Positions 26,104-34,910 of a stretch of 64,000 bases of DNA are shown piece after piece. This stretch comes from Antrihabitans spumae (GTDB lineage: Bacteria > Actinomycetota > Actinomycetes > Mycobacteriales > Mycobacteriaceae), in the NCBI RefSeq assembly GCF_043944905.1, contig NZ_JBIMSN010000081.1, forward strand, positions 1-64,000, read 5' to 3'. The notes under the pieces are model-generated. The model searched no databases. It was not told where the DNA came from and was given only the letters and a program-made list of their open reading frames with translations. The position numbers were made by a program, and so were the translations under genes. The stretch's first letter is position 1; each line of letters starts with the position of its first letter.

Positions 26104-26169
26104 TGGGATTCCAATCCAGAGGCCGAGCAGGCTGTTGCTGGGACATCGGGCGAGTGGGTCGGACAGTAA

Positions 26170-26334
26170 CCGCCTGTTCGCGACGCGGTCTGTCTGCCAT
26201 GGCTGCAGCATCAACTCGCCGATCAGATCGGCGCACGGATAGTCGAACTCGACGAAGATCATTTGGCGCCGATCACCCACCCCGAGCAATACGCCGCGGC
26301 CGCGATCGAATCGATCCGCCTCGCATCACTCTGA
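26170..26334 (+). pseudogene. remnant of an alpha/beta-hydrolase C-terminus
   Basis: This frame encodes 54 residues (PPVRDAVCLPWLQHQLADQ, then GARIVELDEDHLAPITHPEQ and YAAAAIESIRLASL) ending in TGA. The pattern of a helix, an RIVELD strand, a DH pair for the catalytic His and a final helix is the typical end of an alpha/beta-hydrolase. A TAA in frame sits immediately upstream, and no start codon or nucleophile elbow is present. It looks like the tail of a deleted gene between ribBA and the DUF3263 gene. Confidence 0.55.
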
Positions 26335-26465
26335 CGGGCAGGCCACCGACGCCGCCTTCAGCATCTGATCGATCGGAAACATCGGCGTCATTTTCCGGAC
26401 CTATGGTGGTGACCATGGCCGTCGTGGTCCGCACGAGCTCACTTCGCCTGCACATGGAGGCTGGA

Positions 26466-26738
26466 ATGACGAACTCCGTCAACACGACTCAGTTGATGCT
26501 CGACTTCGCCTGCTCATGGCGACGCTTCGGCGGTGGCCCGGACGAAGACATCATGGTCCGATTCGGTTTGTCCGCTCCGGAGTTCTTCCGGAGAGTGGAA
26601 CGGATCGTCCAGTCCGGCCAGCACAGGTTGGACGCCGAAACCGCCGACGAGTTGCTGAAGGTATGTAGGCGTCGGCTGTGGACCGACCGATCACAGCATT
26701 CGGCCGCTCGAGCGAGATCCCTCCGGCACTCGGCGTGA
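26466..26738 (+). CDS. small DUF3263-like actinobacterial protein
   Basis: A 90-residue protein with the pattern LMLDFACSWRRFGGGPDEDI, FGLSAPEFFRRVERIV, and a basic C-terminal tail. This resembles the DUF3263 family of small actinobacterial proteins with a helix-turn-helix-like core, often annotated near regulators. GGAGG lies upstream of the ATG. It stands alone, converging on the lipase gene 24 bases away. Function is not known. Confidence 0.7.
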   Translation: MTNSVNTTQLMLDFACSWRRFGGGPDEDIMVRFGLSAPEFFRRVERIVQSGQHRLDAETADELLKVCRRRLWTDRSQHSAARARSLRHSA

Positions 26739-26762
26739 GTCGGTCCGGGGCAGGTTCCGGAC

Positions 26763-27644
26763 TCAGATGGGAAGCCCCTGATCGCACACGACGGGAACCG
26801 CGTCGTCGGGGCTCAACGCATTCATCACCATTCGCAGCGTCGCCGGATCGAAGACGATGCCGAGATGGCCGACTTTGTCATCGGGGCACACGTTCTGCAC
26901 GGTCTGATTGACGACGTTGAAGCCGGGCGGCAGGAAGCCGACCGTGTACGGGGTGATCACCTCGTCTGTGACGCTGATGATGTTGTGATAGAGCACAGTT
27001 GGCGCGGGCGGCGGGTACGCGGCCGGATTGTTCAGGTCTTCACACGCGGGGCAGCCGAGGGACAGGAAGGGCCGCAACGCGGGGATGGCATCGACCAGAC
27101 GCTCGATCCCGTCGGACGCCGTCCCACGTGAATAGGACGCGGCCAGGCCGATGACGCGACGGACCGCTTCGGGGTTGCTTTCGGTGTAGATGCGCTGGAC
27201 AGCGGCACCTTGAGAGTGTCCGACCAGGTCCACGCGGTCGGCACCGGTCCAGGCGCGTACCTGATCCACGAAGACGCCGAGTTGCTCGGCCGACGTGAAG
27301 AGGCTGTCGACCGCGCCGCTGCCGAGGCTGTACGGGGTGCGTCCGTATGTCAGCGTGAAGACGCAGTAGCCGTTGTTGGCGAGCGTCGGGGCGAGTGCTG
27401 CCCAGTTAGCATTCTGGTTCAACGCCGTGCCGTGGACCAGGACAACCGGAGTCGGGTGAGCTGTACTGCGACACGAGGGTCTGTTCGCGCCGGGCGGTGC
27501 GATATCGGGTTGGCCGATGCCTGCGACGACGGCTGCCAGACCGTCCGTTGTTACCGGGAACTCAGCGGCATGCACGGTAGGTGCCATCGCCACAGTTGCA
27601 GATACGACTACCGCGAACACCCCCGCAACGAGTTGGTGCTTCAC
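26763..27644 (-). CDS. secreted lipase/esterase (alpha/beta-hydrolase)
   Basis: A 293-residue exported lipase. A Sec signal peptide is seen at residues 1-27 (basic VKHQ, hydrophobic core, cleavage near VHAAE). The oxyanion region is VVLVHGTALNQNANW, the nucleophile Ser is in DLVGHSQGA, and the C-terminal His is probably in DDKVGHLGIV. Paired Cys (CPAC, VCPDD, VVCDQ) suggest disulfides outside the cell. GTG is the start, with AAAGGA upstream. It resembles mycobacterial and rhodococcal class II lipases. It diverges from the PBP4 gene. Confidence 0.9.
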   Translation of the reverse strand: MKHQLVAGVFAVVVSATVAMAPTVHAAEFPVTTDGLAAVVAGIGQPDIAPPGANRPSCRSTAHPTPVVLVHGTALNQNANWAALAPTLANNGYCVFTLTYGRTPYSLGSGAVDSLFTSAEQLGVFVDQVRAWTGADRVDLVGHSQGAAVQRIYTESNPEAVRRVIGLAASYSRGTASDGIERLVDAIPALRPFLSLGCPACEDLNNPAAYPPPAPTVLYHNIISVTDEVITPYTVGFLPPGFNVVNQTVQNVCPDDKVGHLGIVFDPATLRMVMNALSPDDAVPVVCDQGLPI

Positions 27645-27788
27645 AGTCGATTCCTTTCCGACCGCGATCGGGATGAGGCAGTCGGTTGCGTCAGTTTATC
27701 GCCGTCGGTGTGCCGCTCCACATCGATTCTCGTTTCGGACGCGGCATCATCGGGTAGCGTCAGCTTTCTTCCCGAAAGGAAGTCGACC

Positions 27789-29357
27789 ATGCTGCAGACA
27801 GCACCTGTGAACCGTTGTGGAACAACACGTTCGGCGTCTTCCGGACCCCCTTCGCGGTTGCTCGGAGCCACCTTCCTGACAGGCTTGCTCGTCCTCACGG
27901 CGTGCGGGTCGGACGACGCCGCGACATCGGGGGGCTTACCCGCCGACGCACTGGAGGTTGTGAATTCTGCGCCGTTCGCGCATGGGACGTGGCACTGGGA
28001 CGCAGTCGAACTCGGCAGCGGCAACACCGTGTACGCGCAGAACGAGAACGAGCTCAACTTCCTCGGCTCGACGACGAAGTTGTTCACTGCTGGAACGTAT
28101 CTGGACGAATTCGGCGCAGATTCGACACTGGAGACTCCGGTCTATTCTGTCGGCACGCGCAATGGTGCAACGCTGCAGGGCGACCTCGTGCTCGTCGGCT
28201 CGGGCGACTTCATACTTGGCAGCCGGGGTGTGCTCGACGGGCAACTGGAATACATCGATCCAGACGATCACATCTATGCCTATGCGATCCCGACGTCGCA
28301 GCCGGTCAAGGCCGATCCGCTCGCCGGACTCGATAAGCTCGCCAAAGACGTTGTCGCCAAGGGGATTACCTCCATCGAGGGCGATGTGCTCGTCGACGAC
28401 AGGCTCTGGGATCCCTATCAGACCAAGGAGGGGGTGTTGACCTCGATCATGGTCAACGACAACCTCCTCGACATCGTCGTCGATCCGGGTGCGAATGCAG
28501 GCGATCCGATCACGATGAACACACGCCCGCAAACAGCGTTCTATGAGGTTGTCAACGAGGCCAAGACCAGCGCGGCCGGGAGCGAAACCACCGCGACCGC
28601 GACGCTCGGTGCTGACAACCGTGTCGTCGTGAGCGGCAACGTGCCTATCGGCTCGAAGCAACTCGACTTGACGGTCTTCGCTCCGGACCCGGCGGCCTAC
28701 GCCCGGGCGTTGTTCATCGAGGCACTCCGCCGCGCGGGGGTCACGGTCGACACTCCGCTAGACAAAGCCCGCGGCACGCTTCCGTCCGACAGTGCATACA
28801 CCGACGCGAACAAGGTCACGTTCTTGACGTCACCGCCGACCAGCATCCTCACGAAGCTTGTGCTCAAGATCAGTCACAACAGGGGAGCGGAGACGCTGCT
28901 GTGCCTCCTCGCGAAGAAGGCAGGCTCGACCGACTGCGAAGACGGCCTGACGACCGTGATCGGTAAGTTCGCCAAGGCGAACATCGAACCCGGCACGGTG
29001 GAGATCTACGACGGCGAAGGGTCCGATCCCGCCTCGGCCACGCCGGCCGCAATGGTGCGGTGGCTCACCTGGATTCACGAACAGCCGTGGGGTGCACAGC
29101 TCAAGGAAGGCCTACCCGATATCAACCGCGACGGAAAGATTCTGGTCAAGAGCGGCTTGAGCGCACGTCCCGACATCGGTCCGATGCAGTCGATGTTCGT
29201 CGCCGCCGGGCAGGCCGGCTATCTGACGACGGAGAGCGGCAAAGAACTTGTCGTCGCTTTCTACGCGCTCAACGGTGTGTATCCGAAATTCACCGACGGG
29301 ATCGACACCTTCCCACTGACCGCCAAGGTGCTCACTCAGATTCAGCAGCACGGCTGA
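27789..29357 (+). CDS. dacB: D-alanyl-D-alanine carboxypeptidase/endopeptidase (PBP4, DacB type), lipoprotein
   Basis: A 522-residue class C penicillin-binding protein acting on peptidoglycan side chains outside the membrane. A lipobox LTAC is at about residue 39, so it is probably lipid-anchored. The SxxK motif is in LGSTTKLF, SxN is in ISHNRGAE, and the third motif reads KSG (LVKSGLS) instead of KTG. The large insertion between motifs 1 and 2 is typical of PBP4. GAAAGGA lies before the ATG at 27789. It converges on the WS/DGAT gene. Confidence 0.9.
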   Translation: MLQTAPVNRCGTTRSASSGPPSRLLGATFLTGLLVLTACGSDDAATSGGLPADALEVVNSAPFAHGTWHWDAVELGSGNTVYAQNENELNFLGSTTKLFTAGTYLDEFGADSTLETPVYSVGTRNGATLQGDLVLVGSGDFILGSRGVLDGQLEYIDPDDHIYAYAIPTSQPVKADPLAGLDKLAKDVVAKGITSIEGDVLVDDRLWDPYQTKEGVLTSIMVNDNLLDIVVDPGANAGDPITMNTRPQTAFYEVVNEAKTSAAGSETTATATLGADNRVVVSGNVPIGSKQLDLTVFAPDPAAYARALFIEALRRAGVTVDTPLDKARGTLPSDSAYTDANKVTFLTSPPTSILTKLVLKISHNRGAETLLCLLAKKAGSTDCEDGLTTVIGKFAKANIEPGTVEIYDGEGSDPASATPAAMVRWLTWIHEQPWGAQLKEGLPDINRDGKILVKSGLSARPDIGPMQSMFVAAGQAGYLTTESGKELVVAFYALNGVYPKFTDGIDTFPLTAKVLTQIQQHG

Positions 29358-29369
29358 AACACTGCGGCC

Positions 29370-30758
29370 TCACGCAGCCTTGCGGGCCGCGACCTGGCGC
29401 TCGAGGTCGACGATGGCCTTTTCCAGCCCTGCGGCAATGTGTCCGACGTCCGGCACGTTGCGAGTTGCGACGGCGATGCCGAAGGTGATCTTGTCGCCGT
29501 GACCGATGCACGTCATGTTGACGGGGCTGTTGTGCATCGGCACCGATACCGGAACCAAGGCATCGAGGCGGGCGCCGTCCAGGTAAAGCTGAACCTTCGG
29601 TCCCGGGATGTTCGACATGACAAGACCGAATGCCGCAGGGGTCCGCTTACCGAATCGGAGGGCGAGCGCGGCAATCATCGGGCCGTTGGCGAGTACCGGC
29701 TGCAACACGAGACCGGGCTCGGACAGATGCGAAAGCTGCTCTGTTGCGGTTGCATTCGATCGGGCGATGGTCTGCAGGCGCTCGATGGGATCGGCGATGT
29801 TGGTGGCGAGATCGACGGTGATGAAGCCGAATGCCGAACCTGGACGATCGTCGTTTTCGTCACGTGTGCTCATCGGCACCCCGGCGGTCAGCGGTGTCGA
29901 CGGCACATCGGCGTGTTCGGCGAGGTAGGTGCGCAGCGCTGATCCGCAGGTGTAGAAAGCGATGTCGCTGAACTTTGTGTCGGTTGCGTCGGCGAGTGCT
30001 TTGAGCCGCGAGAGATCGAATTGGGTGTAGGCGATGCTGCGGTCGCTGTCGATTCGGCCGTGCCACACGGTTTTGGGAGTCCGGTACGGAACCGTGAGAG
30101 CCTGGCCGGCATAGGTGCGGCGCATCATCTCGTAGATCGTCCGGCTCAATTCGTGTCCGGCAGTTGCTCTGGCAGCCAATTGTTTACGCACCGCGCGCAG
30201 ACCCCGCCGCGGTGTGACCGGTGCATCGATGCGACCGCTAGGTCCAACGGTGAACAGCGGCGAACACGGGTCGGCGTCGGGATTCGGCGTCAGCCATTGC
30301 AGCAAACGGCGCATGCCGGTCACTCCGTCTGCAAGCGAGTGGTGAATTTTGATGAAAGCCGCAAAGCGATTGTCGGCCAGACCGTCGATCAGGTGCAGTT
30401 CCCACAGCGGACGCGACGGATCGAGCCGGCGGCTGTGCAACTGGCCGATCACAGAGTTCAGTTCGTCCTCGCCTCCGGGGCGAGGTAGCGAATGAACGAC
30501 GACGTGGTGATCGACGTCGATCGTGTCGACTTCGCGCACGAACGGGAGCTGGGGCATCTTCGCGTACGCGGGTGCGAGATTGAATGGGCTGACCGGCTTG
30601 TGTGGACCACGCATCCGATCGACGAGGTCGGGAACGAAGCTGGCCGCGGCGTCGTCCGGAAGCGTGAACAACATAAGCAGCGCCGCGTGCCATGGCATGT
30701 CGTCGCTCTCTATCAGCAGAAACGCTGCATCGAGCGGTGAGATGGCCTTGATCGACAT
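29370..30758 (-). CDS. wax ester synthase/diacylglycerol acyltransferase (WS/DGAT)
   Basis: A 462-residue WS/DGAT that transfers acyl groups from acyl-CoA to long-chain alcohols or diacylglycerol, forming storage lipids. The catalytic HHxxxDG motif reads HHSLADG near residue 133. The N-terminal SPLDAAFLLIES, and the C-terminal NIPGPKVQLYLDGA with the NITCIGHGDK-type segment, are conserved. The start at 30758 (MSIKAISPLDAAF) is chosen over a GTG four codons upstream. It diverges from the MFS gene at 30876. Confidence 0.93.
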   Translation of the reverse strand: MSIKAISPLDAAFLLIESDDMPWHAALLMLFTLPDDAAASFVPDLVDRMRGPHKPVSPFNLAPAYAKMPQLPFVREVDTIDVDHHVVVHSLPRPGGEDELNSVIGQLHSRRLDPSRPLWELHLIDGLADNRFAAFIKIHHSLADGVTGMRRLLQWLTPNPDADPCSPLFTVGPSGRIDAPVTPRRGLRAVRKQLAARATAGHELSRTIYEMMRRTYAGQALTVPYRTPKTVWHGRIDSDRSIAYTQFDLSRLKALADATDTKFSDIAFYTCGSALRTYLAEHADVPSTPLTAGVPMSTRDENDDRPGSAFGFITVDLATNIADPIERLQTIARSNATATEQLSHLSEPGLVLQPVLANGPMIAALALRFGKRTPAAFGLVMSNIPGPKVQLYLDGARLDALVPVSVPMHNSPVNMTCIGHGDKITFGIAVATRNVPDVGHIAAGLEKAIVDLERQVAARKAA

Positions 30759-30875
30759 GGGTGTGCCCACTTCCTCGGGGGACGTAGAGTCTGACTAGCA
30801 ACCGAACTGTCACGATGTTACAACATAAGTCACTGTGTTGCTCCGGCGGCAATCTGCGTTGCTCAGCGCGCCTCG

Positions 30876-32264
30876 GTGGACACAGGTGCCAACTCCGGTA
30901 AGTCTGTTCTCGTGCGTCGCGCCGCGGTTCCCCTGCTGTCGTTGACCGTGGGAGTTGTGCTCGCGGATTCGGCGATCGTCACGCTTGCGCTGCCGGAGAT
31001 CCTGCGGCATCTCGGTGGCAGTGTCGCTCAGGTCGCGTGGGTGCTCATCGCGTTCAACCTCGTACTCGCCCTGGTCGTCGTACCGGCCGCGTGGGCATGC
31101 ACACGCTGGAACCCCGCGCCCCTGTGTGCAGCCGGGATCGCAGTGTTCGCCGGTGCCTCGGCCGCGTGTGCGCTGGCCGGCACGATGGAGGTGCTGATCG
31201 CCGCGCGTTGCGCGCAGGCGCTCGGTGGTGCTTTCGCTCTGGTCGGCTGTCTGGAACTACTGGTCTCGGCGACCGACGAGAAACGTGGAGTTGCTCGCTG
31301 GACGATGGCGGGTGTTCTTGGGACCGCCGTCGGCCCGGTCGCGGGCGGACTGCTCACCGAGGCCATCTCCTGGCAGTCGATCTTCATCGTGCAGGTTCCG
31401 ATCGCAGTTCTGGCAGTGCCTGCCGCGCTTGCGATCCGCGGCAATCCAGTTCGCGCAGTAGCCAAGCAGCGCCCAGCCATCGCGCCGAACCTCGCGTTGG
31501 TGTTGCTTTCCGCTGCGCTCACCGCTGCGTTGTTTCTGCTCGTCTTGCTACTTGTCGAAGGCTGGGGCCGCTCACCTGCGACCGCAGCACTGACGGTGTC
31601 GGTGGTTCCGGTCGCGGCGTTCGTCGCGACTCCGCTGGCTCGACGGGTCCGGGCTGGGCCCCGCTCGGAGTCGGCCGCCGGTTGTCTGCTCATCGCGGGC
31701 GGTCTTGTCGGCCTGGCGATTCCGCCGTCGGCGCACCTGGCCTGGACGATCGCGCCGCAGGCCTTGATCGGGCTCGGACTCGGGTTGACGGTCGACTCAC
31801 TCACCTTCGCAGCCCTGCGTGATCGGGTGCCGCGGGCGATTCACGGCGGGTGGACGATCGGCGCTCGGCACGCGGGAGTTGTTCTCGGCCTTGCATTGTT
31901 AACGCCGGTGTTCACCGCGGACCTGGTCGACGCCCAAGGGCCCGCGCAGGAAGCCATTACGGGGTTGGTGCTCGACGCGCCATTGCCCGTGCGGGACAAG
32001 ATCGCCCTCGCCAATGGCCTGAGCGACCAACTGGCGAGTGAGCGAGGCCGGGTGCCCGACCTCCACCCGGCGTTCGCTGCGCTGCAGGTCGCCCCCGAGC
32101 AGCGGCCGGCCGCTCAGGCGCTCGAACGGAACCTCGACGAACAGCTCGAACGAGCCGCGACCCGGGCCTTTCGCGACTCGTTCCTCATCGGCGCGGCATT
32201 GGCGTTGGCCGCCCTTGTGCCCCTGATCCCGTTCGGCCTGCTGCGTGGCAGGGTGAAAACGTGA
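30876..32264 (+). CDS. MFS transporter (probable drug exporter)
   Basis: A 462-residue major facilitator with about 14 hydrophobic segments of the DHA2-like type. Conserved elements are LADSAIVTLALPEI in helix 1, ARCAQALGGAF, and the motif-C-like GTAVGPVAGGLLTEAISW. A soluble segment of about 90 residues precedes the last helix. It starts at GTG (possibly later, at the GTG before RRAAVPLL). The stop overlaps the next gene's GTG, linking it to two hypothetical proteins. Substrate unknown. Confidence 0.88.
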   Translation: MDTGANSGKSVLVRRAAVPLLSLTVGVVLADSAIVTLALPEILRHLGGSVAQVAWVLIAFNLVLALVVVPAAWACTRWNPAPLCAAGIAVFAGASAACALAGTMEVLIAARCAQALGGAFALVGCLELLVSATDEKRGVARWTMAGVLGTAVGPVAGGLLTEAISWQSIFIVQVPIAVLAVPAALAIRGNPVRAVAKQRPAIAPNLALVLLSAALTAALFLLVLLLVEGWGRSPATAALTVSVVPVAAFVATPLARRVRAGPRSESAAGCLLIAGGLVGLAIPPSAHLAWTIAPQALIGLGLGLTVDSLTFAALRDRVPRAIHGGWTIGARHAGVVLGLALLTPVFTADLVDAQGPAQEAITGLVLDAPLPVRDKIALANGLSDQLASERGRVPDLHPAFAALQVAPEQRPAAQALERNLDEQLERAATRAFRDSFLIGAALALAALVPLIPFGLLRGRVKT

Positions 32265-32872
32265 CGGTCCGCGCTGCCATCCTTCCCTCCATCGCCGCGG
32301 CGCTGGTGAGCATCGTGCTCGGGGTCCAGGTCGCCAACGGTGGCGGTGACTTTGCCCCGGCCCGCACGGCGGACCCGTGCGTCGCGAGGGTCGTCGAACC
32401 GATCGGGACAGGCATCGAGGCGCTCGGGGCGAGGTTGGTCCTGCTCGGATTGGATGGCGCCGCATGTCAATTGCGGATCTCGCGCGAGGCGTTGGTGTTG
32501 CAGCTTGCACAGCCGAGGGAGCGTACGGACGCCGAAATCGACGCGATGCGAACGGGTTTGCGGGACGCGGTGCAGCGAATGCAGACCGACGGCACCCTGC
32601 CGCCAGCGTCCGATCTCGTCGACGAGGCGCTGGCCAACGCGGACCTGCCGGGCTACGTGAAGTCGCTGCTCCGCCGTTTGCCGGACTCGATGGTGAACGG
32701 CGGTTTGAAGACCGACGACGTTCTGCTTCGGGCGATCGACGACCTCGACCTTCGCGCGCTACTGGCCGACCTGACCGACACCGACGACATCACCCGCATG
32801 ATCAACGACGCGGTCAGCCGAGCGGTGAAGGATTCCCTGATCGCCAGGTTGCGCGACCTGCTGCCGGGTTGA
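32261..32872 (+). CDS. hypothetical exported protein
   Basis: A 203-residue protein not assigned to a family. The N-terminus (TVRAAILPSIAAALVSIVLG) is a signal peptide or membrane anchor, followed by an Asp- and Leu-rich, mostly helical body. Start and stop codons of this gene and the MFS gene overlap (GTGA), so they are co-translated. It could be an accessory partner of the exporter. That is inferred only from position. Confidence 0.75.
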   Translation: MTVRAAILPSIAAALVSIVLGVQVANGGGDFAPARTADPCVARVVEPIGTGIEALGARLVLLGLDGAACQLRISREALVLQLAQPRERTDAEIDAMRTGLRDAVQRMQTDGTLPPASDLVDEALANADLPGYVKSLLRRLPDSMVNGGLKTDDVLLRAIDDLDLRALLADLTDTDDITRMINDAVSRAVKDSLIARLRDLLPG

Positions 32873-32889
32873 CGCGTATCCTGTCCGTT

Positions 32890-33411
32890 GTGTCCGACAC
32901 GCTCGATGTCGTCGATTTCGGCTCGCGGTTGCAGTTCACGTTCGGTGATCTGCGGCTGTACAGCGGGCCGAGATCGATAGGCGGGCTTGCGCATTCGTTC
33001 AGGGTGATGCAAAGAGTCTTCCCACTGCTGTCACCCGATGGACCGCCCGAACGACGCGAAATTCGAGTGCGCACAGCGCATCCCGGACCGGGCGTTCGCG
33101 ACGGGATCGAGTTCGTCACGCGAGCCGTCGTCGAGGACCGTTTCCGTCACGACCCGCAGTTCGCCCGTATCGACGGCGGCGACCGAATGGCGTGGTGGGT
33201 CTTCGAATTTGCTTACCGCGACAGAATCGTCACTGCACACGCTCGTGAGGAGTTCGTCCCCGAGGACCTCATGCGTTTCGCGCTACTCGGTCGAAAGGCG
33301 GCTGCCGACGAGCGCGGACGATTCCTCGCTGAGATCGAGAAGATGTCGAAACTCGTTCTGGCCGCTCGCCCCGACGAGATCTACGACATCGTCGAGGCGA
33401 CCGGTCTGTAA
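32890..33411 (+). CDS. hypothetical protein
   Basis: A 173-residue protein of unknown family, starting at GTG (SDTLDVVDFGSRLQFTFGD). It has no signal peptide or transmembrane segment. It is 17 bases after the previous gene and probably ends the exporter operon. A conserved-looking aromatic segment MAWWVFEFAYRD is notable, but no function follows from it. Confidence 0.7.
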   Translation: MSDTLDVVDFGSRLQFTFGDLRLYSGPRSIGGLAHSFRVMQRVFPLLSPDGPPERREIRVRTAHPGPGVRDGIEFVTRAVVEDRFRHDPQFARIDGGDRMAWWVFEFAYRDRIVTAHAREEFVPEDLMRFALLGRKAAADERGRFLAEIEKMSKLVLAARPDEIYDIVEATGL

Positions 33412-33578
33412 CGAATCTGTCGACCGGAGCGTCGGGCGTCATCACCGACGATCTCCCCGATCGCGACGCGGTGGTGACGGGTCCGGGTCAGGTAATCGTC
33501 ACGGCGACAGCACATTTACCTGGCCTCGACGATGTGTTCGGTACACCGAGCTTCGGCACGTTCTACGTGACGCCGTAG
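33408..33578 (+). pseudogene. possible 3' remnant of a secreted beta-rich protein
   Basis: A frame without a start codon overlaps the end of the previous gene and runs to TAG at 33576. It reads VTNLSTGASGVITDDLP, then DAVVTGPGQVIVTATAHLPG and TPSFGTFYVTP, with a composition like a beta-sandwich domain of an extracellular protein. It may be a gene tail left after deletion, or chance. The rest of the gap to 33688 shows no gene. Confidence 0.3.
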
Positions 33579-33687
33579 GTTACGCGTCGCAGGTGATTTT
33601 TGTCAGCATGTATCGGTGACAGATCCCAGCGCAATCGATGATCGCTCGCACTACTGGTGAAAGCCTGTCTCGACCAGGGTTATAACC

Positions 33688-33927
33688 ATGAACACAACAC
33701 AGAACGATTCACCTCTGGCCAACCTGGTCACCGACGCCATTCGCTTCGGCCCCGCCCCGAGCCGAGGGCGTGAAGTCGCAGTCATCGTGACTACCGTCGT
33801 GCTGATGGCGGCCGTCCTGGCCATAGTGCAGCCGACGATCGTCTTCACGGCTATCGCGTGCGCCTTGGTCGTCGGAAACTTTGCGGTCCGCTGGGCACTC
33901 GGCACCCGGAAGTGGGGTTCGCGATGA
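33688..33927 (+). CDS. small membrane protein of the ABC/two-component operon
   Basis: A 79-residue protein with two hydrophobic segments (AVIVTTVVLMAAVLAIV and IVFTAIACALVVGNFAV) and short charged ends. Its stop overlaps the ATG of the ABC ATPase gene (ATGA), placing it first in a coupled five-gene operon. Family not recognised. It may be an accessory membrane subunit of the exporter. Confidence 0.75.
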   Translation: MNTTQNDSPLANLVTDAIRFGPAPSRGREVAVIVTTVVLMAAVLAIVQPTIVFTAIACALVVGNFAVRWALGTRKWGSR

Positions 33928-34910
33928 GCACCGTGATCACCGCGCGCGGACTGCGCCGGGTCTACGGCCAGGGCGACAACGCATTCGAAGCAGTCAAGGG
34001 CATCGATCTCGACGTCGCCGAAGGTGAGGTTTTCGCTCTGCTCGGCACGAACGGGGCAGGCAAGACGTCGACATTCGATCTCTTGGAAGGACTTTCGGCA
34101 CCCACCGCGGGCGACGTCGAGGTCTTCGGCCTCGACCCTCGTCGTGACCGAAAGCTGGTGCGCCCGCAGGTGGGCATCATGCTGCAGTCCGGTGGTCTCC
34201 CCGCCGAACTCACCATCGCCGAGACCTTGGAGATGTGGCGCGGCACCTGTTCCAACCCGACCACCGCTGCAGCTGTTCTTGCTCAGGTCGACCTCACCGA
34301 CCGGGCCGACGTCCGAGTCGGATCGTTGTCCGGCGGCGAAAGGCGACGTGTCGATCTCGCGTGCGCGCTGCTCGGGCAACCGCGACTGCTGTTTCTGGAC
34401 GAACCGACGACCGGGCTCGACCCCGAAAGTCGGCGTGCGACATGGAAATTACTCGCCGGGCTCAAGGCTGCGGGCGTCACGATGGTCTTGACGACGCATT
34501 ACCTCGACGAAGCCGAAGCACTCGCCGACACCATCGCGATCATGCACAAAGGCCGAATCGCGCGCCGCGGCACCCTACGCGACATCGTCGACGAGCACCC
34601 TGCACGCATCGTCTTCGACCATCCGGGCCTCGAGTTGCCGCCACTTCGCGGCGCCCGGATCGATCCACAATCGCGGGTGACCATCTATACCCACGATCTG
34701 CAGGCCCATCTGTCCGAACTGCTCGCTTGGGCCGGTGCGCACCGACTGCGGTTGAACGGCCTGGAAGCGCGCGCTGCCTCGCTCGAGTCGGTGTTTCTCG
34801 ACATCGCCACCGACGCCGACGACTCGAGCGACGCCAACAACTCGAGCGACGCCATCAACACTGCCGAGATCTCGGCCCCAACGAACGACATGATCGGAGC
34901 CCAACTATGA
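33924..34910 (+). CDS. ABC transporter ATP-binding protein
   Basis: A 328-residue ATPase of the drug-export (DrrA-like) type. Walker A is GTNGAGKTS near residue 44, the Q-loop region is GIMLQSGGLP, the signature is LSGGERRR, Walker B is LLFLDEPTTG, and the switch His is in LTTHYLDEAEALAD. The C-terminal domain is followed by an Asp/Ser/Asn-rich tail with a short tandem duplication (SSDAN/SSDAI). Start and stop both overlap neighbours by ATGA. It works with the permease downstream. Confidence 0.95.
   Translation: MSTVITARGLRRVYGQGDNAFEAVKGIDLDVAEGEVFALLGTNGAGKTSTFDLLEGLSAPTAGDVEVFGLDPRRDRKLVRPQVGIMLQSGGLPAELTIAETLEMWRGTCSNPTTAAAVLAQVDLTDRADVRVGSLSGGERRRVDLACALLGQPRLLFLDEPTTGLDPESRRATWKLLAGLKAAGVTMVLTTHYLDEAEALADTIAIMHKGRIARRGTLRDIVDEHPARIVFDHPGLELPPLRGARIDPQSRVTIYTHDLQAHLSELLAWAGAHRLRLNGLEARAASLESVFLDIATDADDSSDANNSSDAINTAEISAPTNDMIGAQL

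Noticed and set aside
24369..26114. 581-codon minus-strand frame opposite thiolase and ribBA
   Set aside because: Runs across two well-supported plus-strand genes, with no recognisable domain.
33640..33690. GGTTATAACC just before the small membrane protein gene as a -10 box
   Set aside because: It ends at the start codon, leaving no room for a transcription start and leader.
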